Below are positions 8,318-16,567 of a stretch of 41,618 nucleotides of DNA, piece after piece. This DNA is from Candidatus Ornithospirochaeta stercoripullorum (GTDB lineage: Bacteria; Spirochaetota; Spirochaetia; Sphaerochaetales; Sphaerochaetaceae). The translations under genes and the position numbers were made by a program. How positions within the stretch are numbered: the first letter of the stretch is position 1; each line of letters begins with the position of its first letter. The notes beneath the pieces were generated by a model. The model worked only from the letters and a program-made list of their open reading frames with translations. It had not been told where the DNA came from and did no database searches. The DNA lies in assembly GCA_017694595.1 (NCBI GenBank), contig JADIMT010000055.1:1-41618 (forward strand), read 5' to 3'.

Positions 8318-8490
8318 TATGTCCTCCTTCATTGTCTGTTCTCTGTTAGATGAAGAACATCAGAGGAGGAGCTTTCTTCTGAGAGAAGATAAATGCGGAG
8401 GTACTTCCGGATCTTCTCTCTTCATATTACTGCCAGGGCCATCGTCCACTTGCTGTTTCTATCCTTTGCACATTTTGTGCGAAATAAATT
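8318..8490 (-). promoter_or_regulatory. Long structured 5' leader of the CorC-type gene, candidate cis-regulatory RNA
   Basis: With the promoter at 8498-8527 the leader would be about 170 nt. On the minus strand it contains a perfect 10-bp stem (8411-8420 with 8381-8390) capping a smaller 4-bp stem (8406-8409 with 8396-8399), and an alternative outer 7-bp pairing (8419-8425 with 8350-8356) that shares two bases with the inner stem. A pyrimidine segment containing CTCCTCC (8364-8371) is complementary to the ribosome site GGAGGA. I do not recognise it as an M-box or another known ion riboswitch. A further GCACA/TGTGC hairpin is at 8468-8480. Confidence 0.5.
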
Positions 8491-8497
8491 AATTCTA

Positions 8498-8527
8498 ATG
8501 ATATTAAAGCTTGTGGTTAATCGTCAA
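8498..8527 (-). promoter_or_regulatory. Promoter of the CorC-type gene
   Basis: On the minus strand TTGACG (8522-8527), 18 bases, TATCAT (8498-8503). Confidence 0.55.
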
Positions 8528-8666
8528 TATTTTATGCATTGACTTCTTGAACAATCGTAGTGGTGATTAATAGGTTACAGCAAGCGTGAAAGCTATCCTG
8601 AACGAGAAGGAACAGGTTTATTACAGACAATCGCATAGTAAAATTTCATATAAAATGAGAAAAACC

Positions 8667-8700
8667 TTGACATTTTGCAACCGGGGGGGGGGGGTGGAGT
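8667..8700 (+). promoter_or_regulatory. Promoter-region 12-G tract, candidate phase-variation switch
   Basis: A perfect -35 hexamer TTGACA (8667-8672) is followed by an uninterrupted run of 12 G (8683-8694) and then TGGAGT (8695-8700), a weak -10 candidate. At 12 G the gap between the two hexamers is 22 bp; seven G would give 17 bp. Homopolymeric G tracts between promoter boxes change transcription by slippage in Neisseria, and G tracts control tpr promoters in Treponema pallidum. The -10 assignment is inference; another -10-like TATAAA lies at 8649-8654, which would place the tract in the leader instead. Confidence 0.6.
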
Positions 8701-8716
8701 AGGCTTGGAGGTTTTT

Positions 8717-10225
8717 ATGTTGAAAATATTCAGATCCATCTTATCTGTATCACTCTTGGTCCTTGCATTAGCTTCTTGCCAGCAGGCGCCTCTTCCTCCT
8801 TTGATTATCCCGGATTCCAGTTCGATTTCAAAGGGTGAGGCGATTGAAGCAGTAGGTAGTGCATTTAATTCACTTAATCAGAATGCCATTCAGGACGATG
8901 TTGTAGCTGCCATAAAGCATTTTGCTGGGGATTCAAATTTTCCGAATAATCCTAATATCAGCAGAGTTGCGAATACAACATTCATAAACATGAAGGGGAC
9001 GGAATATCCTGTCGAGAACCTTGATGGATTAAAAGAAGTAGCTTCTGACTTCAGCAGTACATTAACAGGTTGGGCTGCTGGATGGGCAATTGCTGCTGTG
9101 CTTGGTTTAGAGGTTCCATTCTATATTCCAGTGGAGGAACTGGCTATTTCTATGGAAACATCCATTGAATTTGATAATTACACAGATTGTTTCTGGGAAT
9201 GGGGTTCTGCGGAGTCGATTTTAGATGGACAGATCAATGTTGTTGGCACAATTGATAACGCGATTCTCAATAAGAGCGTTCTTTCAATTGTTGACAACGA
9301 TAAAGACGTCACTGCATCAATTTTCGGAACATATGAGATATCGACAGATGATGCTTCTCCGCTGCAGATACTGATGAATGATGAATCAAAATCCAGGTAT
9401 GACTTATCATTCTCCGGACTTGAAGGTTCGTTTAAGCTGACAGCTAATATTGATGCTAGCAAATTATTTTTACGTGAAATTGCATCGGATTTGAGCTCGG
9501 GCAATTATGGTGAAGTAGTAACGATGGTGGCTGATGCTGTTAAATCATGGGATATTATTGTTTATGTTCCTGAAACAGACTCTAATTTCTCTGTATCTGT
9601 CATTGATCCAGAAACTGGAGATTCTCAAGTCCTTAGCTGGAACGAAGCTTCGTATGAATTTGATGATTCGACAAATAAGCTTGATAACGATGAGCTATCC
9701 GTAGCGATTGAAGCATATAAAGAATTTACTGATAATCTGGGTTCAAGTTCCTTTGGAACAGTAAGGTTCTTCAATTCCCTTGATAACGCAATAAAGGGAA
9801 ATGGGTCTTATACATCCCAGGATTACGGTACAATGGATATCGCAAATTTTGGAACTCTTGGGATTTCAGAAGGTGAACTTGATTTCGAGCTGAGTTTTGA
9901 TGACTATAAGTTCTCAGCAGATTCCGATGCAACTGCAGTTGGCAGTGCGAATATTACATTCATTGGAACATCAGATTCTTCCTCATTCTCCGCAACGAGC
10001 TATGAAGCAGATGTTTCTGCTAACTTGAGCACAGGTGAAGCAATCTCATTCTCTGTTAGCGGTGCCATTGCAAATAATAGTGGAAACATTGTTTTCACTT
10101 TGGATTCAGGAAAAGTTTCTGGTATTCAGGATGCTAATGGAGGCAGCCAGAGCTCATTGCAAGGTGCATTTGATAATGCGGGAATCACTGCAATTGAGGG
10201 AATCGATATCAATCTTTTGTTCTAG
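8717..10225 (+). CDS. Predicted surface lipoprotein of unknown fold, behind a poly-G tract
   Basis: A 502-residue protein with a lipoprotein signal peptide and lipobox LASC (Cys21). The mature part is acidic, rich in Ser, Asp, Asn and Gly, with few charged basic residues; residues about 70-130 contain a hydrophobic patch (GWAAGWAIAAVLGLEVPFYI) and the C-terminal 150 residues alternate short strands (SANITFIGTSDSS, SFSVSGAIANNSG), suggesting a beta-rich extracellular module. I recognise no family. The reading frame is open upstream through the G tract to a TTG at 8675, but ATG 8717 has a clear ribosome site (TTGGAGG, 8705-8711) and begins a proper signal peptide. The tract therefore lies outside the coding region and would act on transcription or the leader, not on frame. 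A probable variable envelope antigen. Confidence 0.8.
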   Translation: MLKIFRSILSVSLLVLALASCQQAPLPPLIIPDSSSISKGEAIEAVGSAFNSLNQNAIQDDVVAAIKHFAGDSNFPNNPNISRVANTTFINMKGTEYPVENLDGLKEVASDFSSTLTGWAAGWAIAAVLGLEVPFYIPVEELAISMETSIEFDNYTDCFWEWGSAESILDGQINVVGTIDNAILNKSVLSIVDNDKDVTASIFGTYEISTDDASPLQILMNDESKSRYDLSFSGLEGSFKLTANIDASKLFLREIASDLSSGNYGEVVTMVADAVKSWDIIVYVPETDSNFSVSVIDPETGDSQVLSWNEASYEFDDSTNKLDNDELSVAIEAYKEFTDNLGSSSFGTVRFFNSLDNAIKGNGSYTSQDYGTMDIANFGTLGISEGELDFELSFDDYKFSADSDATAVGSANITFIGTSDSSSFSATSYEADVSANLSTGEAISFSVSGAIANNSGNIVFTLDSGKVSGIQDANGGSQSSLQGAFDNAGITAIEGIDINLLF

Positions 10226-10233
10226 ATTTCCTA

Positions 10234-10260
10234 TGAGATTGCCCATAACGAGCAATCTCA
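10234..10260 (+). other. Hairpin after the lipoprotein gene
   Basis: A perfect 9-bp inverted repeat (10234-10242 with 10252-10260), 9-base loop, 9 bases past the stop codon, with no T run after it. It may protect the 3' end; the true terminator follows. Confidence 0.4.
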
Positions 10261-10283
10261 TAATCCATTGGTGGTTGATTTCA

Positions 10284-10318
10284 GAAAAGAAAACTGGAGG
10301 GCGTCCCTCCAGCTTTTT
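10284..10318. terminator. Bidirectional terminator between lipoprotein and MATE gene 2
   Basis: A perfect GC-rich 8-bp stem (10294-10301 with 10305-10312), 3-base loop, flanked on the left by an A-rich stretch and on the right by five T, so it can stop transcription from both converging genes. Confidence 0.85.
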
Positions 10319-11661
10319 CATGCTTTCAATGCTTTTTGTTTTCTTCCGTCTCTGAGTATGTATATAAGTGTGTAGAATGCCATGATGCCGGATACAGTTG
10401 GGGCGATGGTTCCTAAAAGGCCAAGGTCAGAGCCGAAGCGATTGCCAAAGATCCAAACCATCGGAATGCGGAGGACTAGCGCTCCGAATGTGCAGCTTAC
10501 CATGGTCCACAGCGTTTTCTGCCTTCCATTAAGATAGCCATTCAGCGTAAACACCAAAGCTGTCGCTATATAATCATAGCTGGCGGAACGGAAATATGGG
10601 ATTCCAGCTTTGATGACACCGCTGTCTGATGTGAAGAGTCCAATCATTGTCTCTGGTGAAAGCTGGGCCCACAGCCAGAAAAGGAATGAGACGCCGAGAG
10701 CGAATGAGAGTGCTATCCATAGTGAAGTTCTCGCTCGTTTTGGCTTTCCTCTTCCTAGATTCTGTGCTGTGATAGCTGCAAGCGCATTGGCCATCGATGT
10801 AGCGCTCAGCATGGCAAAGACATCATACTTCGCACCAACGCCCACGACTGCTGCTCCATAGACACCGGCGCTATTCATCATCATTGTCAGATACAGGAAT
10901 GATATCCTCACTGCAAGTTCCTGGAATGAGATTGGTATGCCGACTCTTCCCAGTTGTTTTGTTATTTCTCCATCTGGCTTGAATGATCTAAGACGGAAAT
11001 CGAAGATGAAGTGCATGCGTTTGAGGTAGATTATGGCAATGAGCATGCTTATTGCTTGGGATATCACAGTTGCAAGAGCTACACCGCTGACTCCCATGCT
11101 CATCGCTCCTGTGAAGAGAAAATCGAGCACGATGTTCAGTACACATGCGATGCCTACGAAAATCATTGGACGGGTTGAATCACCATAGCCACGGAGGATG
11201 GCTGAGATTGCGTTATACAAACAGATGAATATATTCCCTAGCGTACAGATTGTGACATAAGTCATAGTTTCCTTAAATGATTCCTGTGGTGTGTTAAGAA
11301 GCATCAGGATCTGCTTGTTGAATATAAGCATCGAGATTGTGATGATGATTGAGAAGATAGTGAAGACAGTCAGCGTCGTTCCTATTGTCTTCTTCACTTT
11401 CTCATAGTCTTTCTCGCCCATGAATCCGCCAATGATGATCGTGGATCCGAGCGTGAGGCCTGTCATCAAGCTCGTGACTATCTGTGTCACCTGTGTACCT
11501 GTAGAAACTGCTGCAACGCTTGCTGCTTGGCAGAAGCGTCCCACAACAAATAAGTCTACAGCTCCGTACAATGACTGGAGTATGTTTGCGAGAAGGAATG
11601 GTATAGCAAAACGGAATAGTGTTGAAGCTATAGGTCCTTCAGATAAATCTAAAGCTTTCAT
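10318..11661 (-). CDS. MATE family efflux protein (2 of 4)
   Basis: A 447-residue MATE transporter with two homologous six-segment halves; the first carries FRFAIPFLLANILQSLYGAVDLFVVGRF and the second resumes near residue 230 (GRVGIPISFQELAVR). The open frame extends upstream to a TTG at 11697, but ATG 11661 (MKALDLSEG) gives the usual start of this subfamily; neither has a clear ribosome site. The protein ends in a short basic tail. It is divergent from a third MATE gene, with tRNA-Gly between them. Its sequence differs clearly from the other three copies, so it is not a recent duplicate. Substrate unknown. Confidence 0.9.
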   Translation of the reverse strand: MKALDLSEGPIASTLFRFAIPFLLANILQSLYGAVDLFVVGRFCQAASVAAVSTGTQVTQIVTSLMTGLTLGSTIIIGGFMGEKDYEKVKKTIGTTLTVFTIFSIIITISMLIFNKQILMLLNTPQESFKETMTYVTICTLGNIFICLYNAISAILRGYGDSTRPMIFVGIACVLNIVLDFLFTGAMSMGVSGVALATVISQAISMLIAIIYLKRMHFIFDFRLRSFKPDGEITKQLGRVGIPISFQELAVRISFLYLTMMMNSAGVYGAAVVGVGAKYDVFAMLSATSMANALAAITAQNLGRGKPKRARTSLWIALSFALGVSFLFWLWAQLSPETMIGLFTSDSGVIKAGIPYFRSASYDYIATALVFTLNGYLNGRQKTLWTMVSCTFGALVLRIPMVWIFGNRFGSDLGLLGTIAPTVSGIMAFYTLIYILRDGRKQKALKA

Positions 11662-11861
11662 ACATAAAGGTGAAACACATAGCTTCCGGATGGTCAAGAA
11701 TCGGGATTCTTTGTGAATGATACTTTTAGTTTTTTCAATGCGTCCTTTAGAATATTAGATGTTATAATATAAACCGATTACGGATTGATATTATGAAATA
11801 GATTCTTGAATTAAAACGCAGTGGTCAAGTTCCTTCCAAAGGGTGTAAACTTTATTTAAGG

Positions 11862-11890
11862 AAAAAGAAAAGGCTCCTTTTCAGGAACCT
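11862..11890 (-). terminator. Intrinsic terminator of tRNA-Gly
   Basis: On the minus strand a 7-bp stem (11884-11890 with 11871-11877, one G-U), 6-base loop, followed by a T-rich stretch (11862-11870). It lies directly after the tRNA. Confidence 0.8.
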
Positions 11891-11894
11891 TGCA

Positions 11895-11966
11895 AGCGAC
11901 TGAGGGGAATCGGACCCCCTTCTTATGCTTGGGAAGCATAGGTAATAACCATTATACGACAGTCGC
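11895..11966 (-). tRNA. tRNA-Gly (anticodon CCC)
   Basis: A 72-nt tRNA. The acceptor stem is GCGACTG with CAGTCGC (11960-11966 with 11896-11902) and the discriminator base is U. The D arm resembles bacterial tRNA-Gly(UCC). The anticodon stem TATGC/GCATA encloses the loop TTCCCAA, giving anticodon CCC for GGG codons. The T arm has four G-C pairs and one G-U, with TCCGATT as loop: the usual T at position 55 is C, a mild oddity. CCA is not encoded. A terminator follows at once, so it is a single-gene unit. Confidence 0.93.
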
Positions 11967-12024
11967 GTTGAGGGTAGCATACCCCCTTTTCCTGTTAAGC
12001 GCAAGCTATTTATGTGAGGTTTAC

Positions 12025-13392
12025 GTGAACGAGACGGAAAGAGTTGAACATTACAGAAAAATGACTGAGACACCTGTTTCACGTCTTATCGGGAAACTGG
12101 CTGTGCCGACTATCATCAGTATGCTTGTTTCTGCAATCTACAATACAGCTGATACGTTCTTTGTTGCACAGCTTGGTACGAGTGCAGCTGGTGCAGTCGG
12201 TATTGTTTTTTCCATCATGGCAATAATACAGGCAATAGGTTTTACGATTGGCATGGGAGCTGGTAGCATCCTATCTCGTCAGCTTGGAGCGAAAGCGGAT
12301 AGGGAAGCTACAGAGACCGCAAGCTCAGGATTTGCATTGGCTCTGATCCTGTCGATACTGCTTGCTGTCGCCGGTATTGTCTTCCGTCCACAGCTTATGA
12401 GGCTTCTTGGTGCGACTGAGACGATTCTTCCCTATGCTGAAGCTTATGCTCAGTATATTTTCTTAGGAGCTCCGGTCATGTGCTGCTCATTCGTGATGAA
12501 CAATTATCTTAGAGCAGAGGGAAAAGCTGTTTACGGCATGATAGGAATAACGACGGGCGGATTGCTGAATATCCTCCTTGATCCTCTTTTCATTTTCACA
12601 TTCGGTTTTGGAACAGCTGGAGCTGCTATGGCAACGGCTCTTAGCCAGCTGATCAGCTTCTGTATCCTTCTCTCTTTCTTTCTCCGGGGCAAGAGCAGCG
12701 TTCGAATCAGGCTTTCCGCTGTCTCGGGCAAAGTAAAGCTATATATAAGAATCATAACGACAGGTTTGCCAACGCTGTTCAGACAGGGGCTTGCAAGCAT
12801 TGCTAATGTTGCTTTGAATGTAGTGGCTGCTTCTTTTGGCGATGCGGCTGTAGCTGCGATGAGCATCGCAGGGCGTATTAATATGCTGGCATTCTCAGCT
12901 ATGCTTGGTTTTGGCCAAGGTTATCAGCCGGTTGCTTCCTTCAACTATGGCGCGAAGCTTTATGAAAGAGTGCGTGAAGCTACGAAGTTCACAGCCGCTG
13001 CAGGCACATTGATCATGCTTGCTGTCAGCATAGTCTGCTTCGCTTTCGCTCCGGCTGTGATTGGAGCTTTCAGAGCGGATGATGTGCTTGTCATGGAAAT
13101 CGGTGTTAAGGCATTGCGCCTGCAGATGCTCTTGATGCCTCTGACAGGCCTTGTCACAGCTACAAACATGGGTTTGCAATCGACAGGCAATTCAGGGCCT
13201 GCGACAGTGCTTTCCATGCTCAGACAGGGGATTTTCTTCCTCCCTCTGATTCTTATCATGCCAAAGGTAATGGGAATTGGTGGGGTGATAGCTGCACAGC
13301 CACTTTCAGATGCATTTTCATTTGTAGTAGCTGTCTTTTTCTATTCATCTTTCCTGAAAATGCTTAAGCAGAAGAGCCTTGAAATAAAGTAA
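12025..13392 (+). CDS. MATE family efflux protein (3 of 4)
   Basis: A 455-residue MATE transporter. It has the N-terminal pattern LIGKLAVPTIISMLVSAIYN, then TADTFFVAQLG and the loop GAGSILSRQLGAK; the second half begins near residue 238. The open frame runs back across tRNA-Gly to 11890, which cannot be coding. I chose GTG 12025 because a GAGG ribosome site (12015-12018) precedes it; ATG 12061 has none. No recognisable partner gene adjoins it. Confidence 0.9.
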   Translation: MNETERVEHYRKMTETPVSRLIGKLAVPTIISMLVSAIYNTADTFFVAQLGTSAAGAVGIVFSIMAIIQAIGFTIGMGAGSILSRQLGAKADREATETASSGFALALILSILLAVAGIVFRPQLMRLLGATETILPYAEAYAQYIFLGAPVMCCSFVMNNYLRAEGKAVYGMIGITTGGLLNILLDPLFIFTFGFGTAGAAMATALSQLISFCILLSFFLRGKSSVRIRLSAVSGKVKLYIRIITTGLPTLFRQGLASIANVALNVVAASFGDAAVAAMSIAGRINMLAFSAMLGFGQGYQPVASFNYGAKLYERVREATKFTAAAGTLIMLAVSIVCFAFAPAVIGAFRADDVLVMEIGVKALRLQMLLMPLTGLVTATNMGLQSTGNSGPATVLSMLRQGIFFLPLILIMPKVMGIGGVIAAQPLSDAFSFVVAVFFYSSFLKMLKQKSLEIK

Positions 13393-13447
13393 TTGCTGCT
13401 AACAAATTATGATGGCTTGATTGTAATCAGGGATGTCTCCCTTATGT

Positions 13448-13470
13448 ATTTCATTAGTATACAATGAAAT
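13448..13470. repeat. Perfect 8-bp inverted repeat upstream of manA
   Basis: ATTTCATT (13448-13455) and AATGAAAT (13463-13470) with a 7-base loop, about 45 bp before the manA -35 region and 56 bp after the MATE stop. No T run follows, so it is more likely a protein site or a weak 3'-end hairpin than a terminator. Confidence 0.35.
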
Positions 13471-13512
13471 AAGTTAAAAATGAGCATCGCTTACTAAACT
13501 TATGCTTCTTTC

Positions 13513-13543
13513 TTGGAAAATTAATGGGTTTAAGTGGTATAAT
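13513..13543 (+). promoter_or_regulatory. manA promoter with extended -10; transcript predicted leaderless
   Basis: TGGTATAAT (13535-13543) is a perfect extended -10 element. The -10 ends 6 bases before the ATG at 13550, so transcription should start at or next to the A of the start codon. TTGGAA (13513-13518) is a weak -35 with a long 19-base spacer, acceptable for an extended -10. There is no Shine-Dalgarno sequence. Confidence 0.7.
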
Positions 13544-13549
13544 CAAGCT

Positions 13550-14716
13550 ATGAAAATCAGGAAGATTAAAGGCGTAGTTAAAGACTATGCATGGGGTAAC
13601 AGCGATTTCATTCCTTCGCTGATTGGTGGCGCTACGGGAAAGCCTCAGGCTGAACTCTGGCTTGGTACTCATCCTTCAGGGGATGCTGAAGTGGAAGGTG
13701 ATGGAAAGCTTTCATCTCTTGTCATGGAGGATGTCTCCTACCTGGGCGAAAAAGCCTGGAGGAAATATAGCGGCAGATTGCCTCTCCTGATGAAAGTGCT
13801 CGCGATTGCCAGACCTCTTTCATTGCAGTGTCATCCGAATAAAGAACAAGCTGTGAAAGGCTGGGAAAGGGAAGCTGGAGACAGAGCTAAAGGCCTTGCC
13901 GTTTCCTATCAGGATGATAACGAGAAGTGTGAGATGATTCTTGCACTATCACCAATAACAGCGCTTTGCGGTTTCAGGGATCTGGAAGTCATCAAAGCAG
14001 ATTTGGCTGCCGTTGTACCTGTCTCGTTTGTCAGAACACTGAAAGTTCTCTCCGATAGCATTGAGAATCTTTTCATGTCGTTGTTTGCTCTTCCTGAAGC
14101 GGAGAAGACTGCAATACTGAAAGAGCTGAAGGAATCACTTTCCGCTTCTTCATCGGAGGATTGGGAAGGTCTTTTTCTGACACGGAAAGGAATCGCATCC
14201 GAGTGCCTTACTGAATATCCTGATGATATCGGATGTTTATTCCCATATCTGATGAATGTAGTGCATTTGCAGATTGGAGAAGCTATGCCGATTACTCCAG
14301 GCACACTTCATGCTTATGTATTTGGCAATGGTGTTGAGCTGATGAATGATTCCGACAATGTGCTCCGTGGTGGTCTGACGAAAAAGCGAATGGATCTCCC
14401 GGAACTACGTAGCATCATGAAGTTTGAGAAGCTCGATGTACGCAAGTGCACAGCTGCCAAAGATGGATATGGCCGCATTGCTTTCTCATCTCCATCTCCT
14501 GATTTCGCGCTTGTTGCTATTCCTTCCGGTACATATGAAATAAAGAATGATCCTATCGCAATCATGCTCGTTACAGAGGGACGTGTACGCTTTATGGCGA
14601 AAGGTGAGAGCCTTGAGCTGGAAAAAGGGGAAGCTGCCATAATCCCTGCAGGTCTTGAGTATACGATGACAGTCCGCGGTACTGCTTACATGTCCGAGGT
14701 ACCAGATGCTGAATAG
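13550..14716 (+). CDS. manA: Mannose-6-phosphate isomerase, class I
   Basis: A 388-residue zinc enzyme interconverting fructose 6-phosphate and mannose 6-phosphate, linking glycolysis to mannose use and GDP-mannose. Type I landmarks are PQAELWLGTHPSG, the zinc ligands in LSLQCHPNKEQA (Gln and His), a later Glu in KCEMILAL, and the zinc-binding His in TPGTLHAYVFGNGVELM followed by NVLRGGLTKKR. An upstream in-frame ATG at 13502 is rejected because the promoter's -10 lies between it and 13550. It overlaps the next gene by 11 bases, so the three genes 13550-16564 form one operon. Confidence 0.93.
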   Translation: MKIRKIKGVVKDYAWGNSDFIPSLIGGATGKPQAELWLGTHPSGDAEVEGDGKLSSLVMEDVSYLGEKAWRKYSGRLPLLMKVLAIARPLSLQCHPNKEQAVKGWEREAGDRAKGLAVSYQDDNEKCEMILALSPITALCGFRDLEVIKADLAAVVPVSFVRTLKVLSDSIENLFMSLFALPEAEKTAILKELKESLSASSSEDWEGLFLTRKGIASECLTEYPDDIGCLFPYLMNVVHLQIGEAMPITPGTLHAYVFGNGVELMNDSDNVLRGGLTKKRMDLPELRSIMKFEKLDVRKCTAAKDGYGRIAFSSPSPDFALVAIPSGTYEIKNDPIAIMLVTEGRVRFMAKGESLELEKGEAAIIPAGLEYTMTVRGTAYMSEVPDAE

Positions 14717-15995
14717 ACGCAGGATAGACTTGATTCTTGAGCGTGAAATCATAGAAGCGATGGGCTGTACAGAGCCGGCTGCCGCAGCGTTGGCCGGAGC
14801 GAAAGCTGCAGAGCTTTTTGGCATGAAGCCGGAGAGAGGAGTTGCTGTTGTCTCTCCTAATATGATGAAAAATGCTATGGGTGTCTCAATCCCAAATTCC
14901 AGCTTGCATGGAATCAAAGCGGCTGTGACACTTGGCATCACTATCCATGATTCTTCCGCAGGTCTTTCAGTGCTCTCCACTGTCACTGACAAAGAGAGGA
15001 TGGAGGCTCAGTCATTCCCTCTTGATGTTGAGATTGATGAGAACGCTCCATCGCTGTATGTTAAGGTCACTGTCTATGGGGCAGGGCACTCTGCTTCTGC
15101 TGTCATTTCCGGAGAGCATGATAGATTCACATCGCTTGAGCTTGATGGCAGGCCTCTTCCTGAAGCTCCTATGTTCTTTCCAGAGTGCAAGTCGTTCTCT
15201 GAGGATGATTTTCTCGCAACGCTTACTATCGGTGATGTGCTTGAGTACGCTTCCAATCTTTCTGTTGTGATCAAAGATCTGCTCAGGAAAGCTGTTGCGG
15301 AGAATAAAGCTATCAGCAAGGCAGGTCTGACAGAAGAGTGGGGGCTCTCTGTCGGACGCTTGATGGGACAGACCGTGAAAGATCCGCCATCATCTTTGGA
15401 TGAGGCTATGAGAAAGGCAGCTGCTGCCGCTGCAGCTGGTTCCGATGCAAGAATGGCTGGATCTGTTCTGCCTGTCATGATCAACTCAGGTTCTGGCAAT
15501 CAGGGGATTACTGTTACAGTCCCTGTCGCTGTCGTGGCGGAATATTTGGGCAAGGACGAGGAAGAGATGCTCTCGGCTGTCTCTATCAGTGAGCTTATTG
15601 GTATCATCCTAACAAGCCATAAAGACAGACTCTCGGCGCTATGTGGTGCATTTACAGCTTCTATCGGGACAGCTTGTGCTTATGCATGGCTTTTGGGCTG
15701 TGACAGCACTGTGCTGGATGCCACTATAAATAATATGGTCGGAAACTTGTCCGGAATCATCTGCGATGGAGCTAAAGACACTTGTGCTCTTAAGATCTAT
15801 TCTTCGCTGATCGCGGCCTCTATTGCTGTTGAGCTTGCGATGAAAGGCAAACGTGCTGGTGGTGAAGCTGGCATCGTCGGTGATGATTCGCTCGCGTCAA
15901 TTGACCATCTGACAAGAATCTCTCATGAAGGCATGGAGCAGACTAACCGTACAATTTTGCAGATCATGCTCGAAAAGACCAAGTCAGGTTCCTGA
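14706..15995 (+). CDS. UPF0597 family protein, probable L-cysteine desulfidase/serine dehydratase-like
   Basis: A 429-residue member of the family that includes YhaM and archaeal CdsB, related to the alpha chain of iron-sulfur L-serine dehydratases. The N-terminal motif EAMGCTEPAAAALAGAKAA and the C-terminal IICDGAKDTCALK carry the cysteines expected to hold a [4Fe-4S] cluster. Characterised relatives release sulfide, ammonia and pyruvate from L-cysteine, so cysteine catabolism or detoxification is the best guess. Start 14706 has a GAGG ribosome site inside the end of manA. It shares a TGATG overlap with the exonuclease gene downstream. The metabolic link to manA is not obvious. Confidence 0.87.
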   Translation: MLNRRRIDLILEREIIEAMGCTEPAAAALAGAKAAELFGMKPERGVAVVSPNMMKNAMGVSIPNSSLHGIKAAVTLGITIHDSSAGLSVLSTVTDKERMEAQSFPLDVEIDENAPSLYVKVTVYGAGHSASAVISGEHDRFTSLELDGRPLPEAPMFFPECKSFSEDDFLATLTIGDVLEYASNLSVVIKDLLRKAVAENKAISKAGLTEEWGLSVGRLMGQTVKDPPSSLDEAMRKAAAAAAAGSDARMAGSVLPVMINSGSGNQGITVTVPVAVVAEYLGKDEEEMLSAVSISELIGIILTSHKDRLSALCGAFTASIGTACAYAWLLGCDSTVLDATINNMVGNLSGIICDGAKDTCALKIYSSLIAASIAVELAMKGKRAGGEAGIVGDDSLASIDHLTRISHEGMEQTNRTILQIMLEKTKSGS

Positions 15996-16564
15996 TGAAA
16001 TATGCAGCGATAGATTTTGAGACAGCTTCCGCTTCTCCCGATAGCGCTTGTTCTATCGGGATAGTGAAGATGGATGAGGAAGGCGCAGTCATAGACAGCT
16101 TCTATTCGCTTGTCTCGCCACCACGGCATGAATTTGATCCACGTTGTTTCGCAATCCATCATCTGGATCCTGCTGCAATCATGGCAGCTCCGACAATGGC
16201 TTTATTGTGGCCAGAGATTAAAGACTTCATAGGTGATCTTCCTCTTGTAGCTCATAATGCACCTTTTGATATCAAAGTGCTCCGCAGCACTCTCCAGTCA
16301 TGGAACATAGAGTGCATTCATAATGAATACTACTGCACGCTTTCACTTTCCAGAAAGCTTTGGAAAGGCCGTCCTTCATATAAGCTGACATCGTTAGCCG
16401 CTTCTTTCGGTTGGAAATATGAGGCACACAATGCGCTTGCAGACAGCGAGATTTGCGGTCGCCTCTTTTCTCGTCTATGCGGAAGCGCGCTCTTTGACGA
16501 TGATGTTGCAAAAAGATTCTTTTCACGCATCTACAGAGACAAGAGCTACCCAAAGCGAGTTTGA
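15995..16564 (+). CDS. DEDDh 3'-5' exonuclease, DnaQ/PolC-epsilon-like
   Basis: A 189-residue single-domain exonuclease. The acidic metal ligands are visible in motif I (AAIDFETASAS: Asp and Glu), motif II (LVAHNAPFDIKVL: Asp) and motif III (HNALADSEICGRL: His and Asp of the DEDDh type). The segment FAIHHLDPA also matches this group. Stand-alone proteins of this kind proofread or trim DNA or RNA ends. It is translationally coupled (TGATG) to the UPF0597 gene and ends 3 bases before the stop codon of the converging PAP2 gene, leaving no room for a terminator between them. Confidence 0.9.
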   Translation: MKYAAIDFETASASPDSACSIGIVKMDEEGAVIDSFYSLVSPPRHEFDPRCFAIHHLDPAAIMAAPTMALLWPEIKDFIGDLPLVAHNAPFDIKVLRSTLQSWNIECIHNEYYCTLSLSRKLWKGRPSYKLTSLAASFGWKYEAHNALADSEICGRLFSRLCGSALFDDDVAKRFFSRIYRDKSYPKRV

Positions 16565-16567
16565 TGT

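Noticed and set aside
8318-8490. Known Mg2+ (M-box), Mn2+ (yybP-ykoY) or fluoride riboswitch in the CorC-type leader
   Set aside because: The conserved sequence cores of these classes are not visible; kept only as an unclassified structured leader.
8675-8716. TTG-initiated N-terminal extension of the lipoprotein through the G tract, which would make this translational phase variation
   Set aside because: It lacks a ribosome site and would put 14 residues before a complete lipoprotein signal peptide; ATG 8717 has a strong ribosome site.
11890-12024. Upstream extension of MATE gene 3 reading across the tRNA
   Set aside because: The open frame covers a complete tRNA on the other strand and its terminator; a ribosome site before GTG 12025 gives a proper start.
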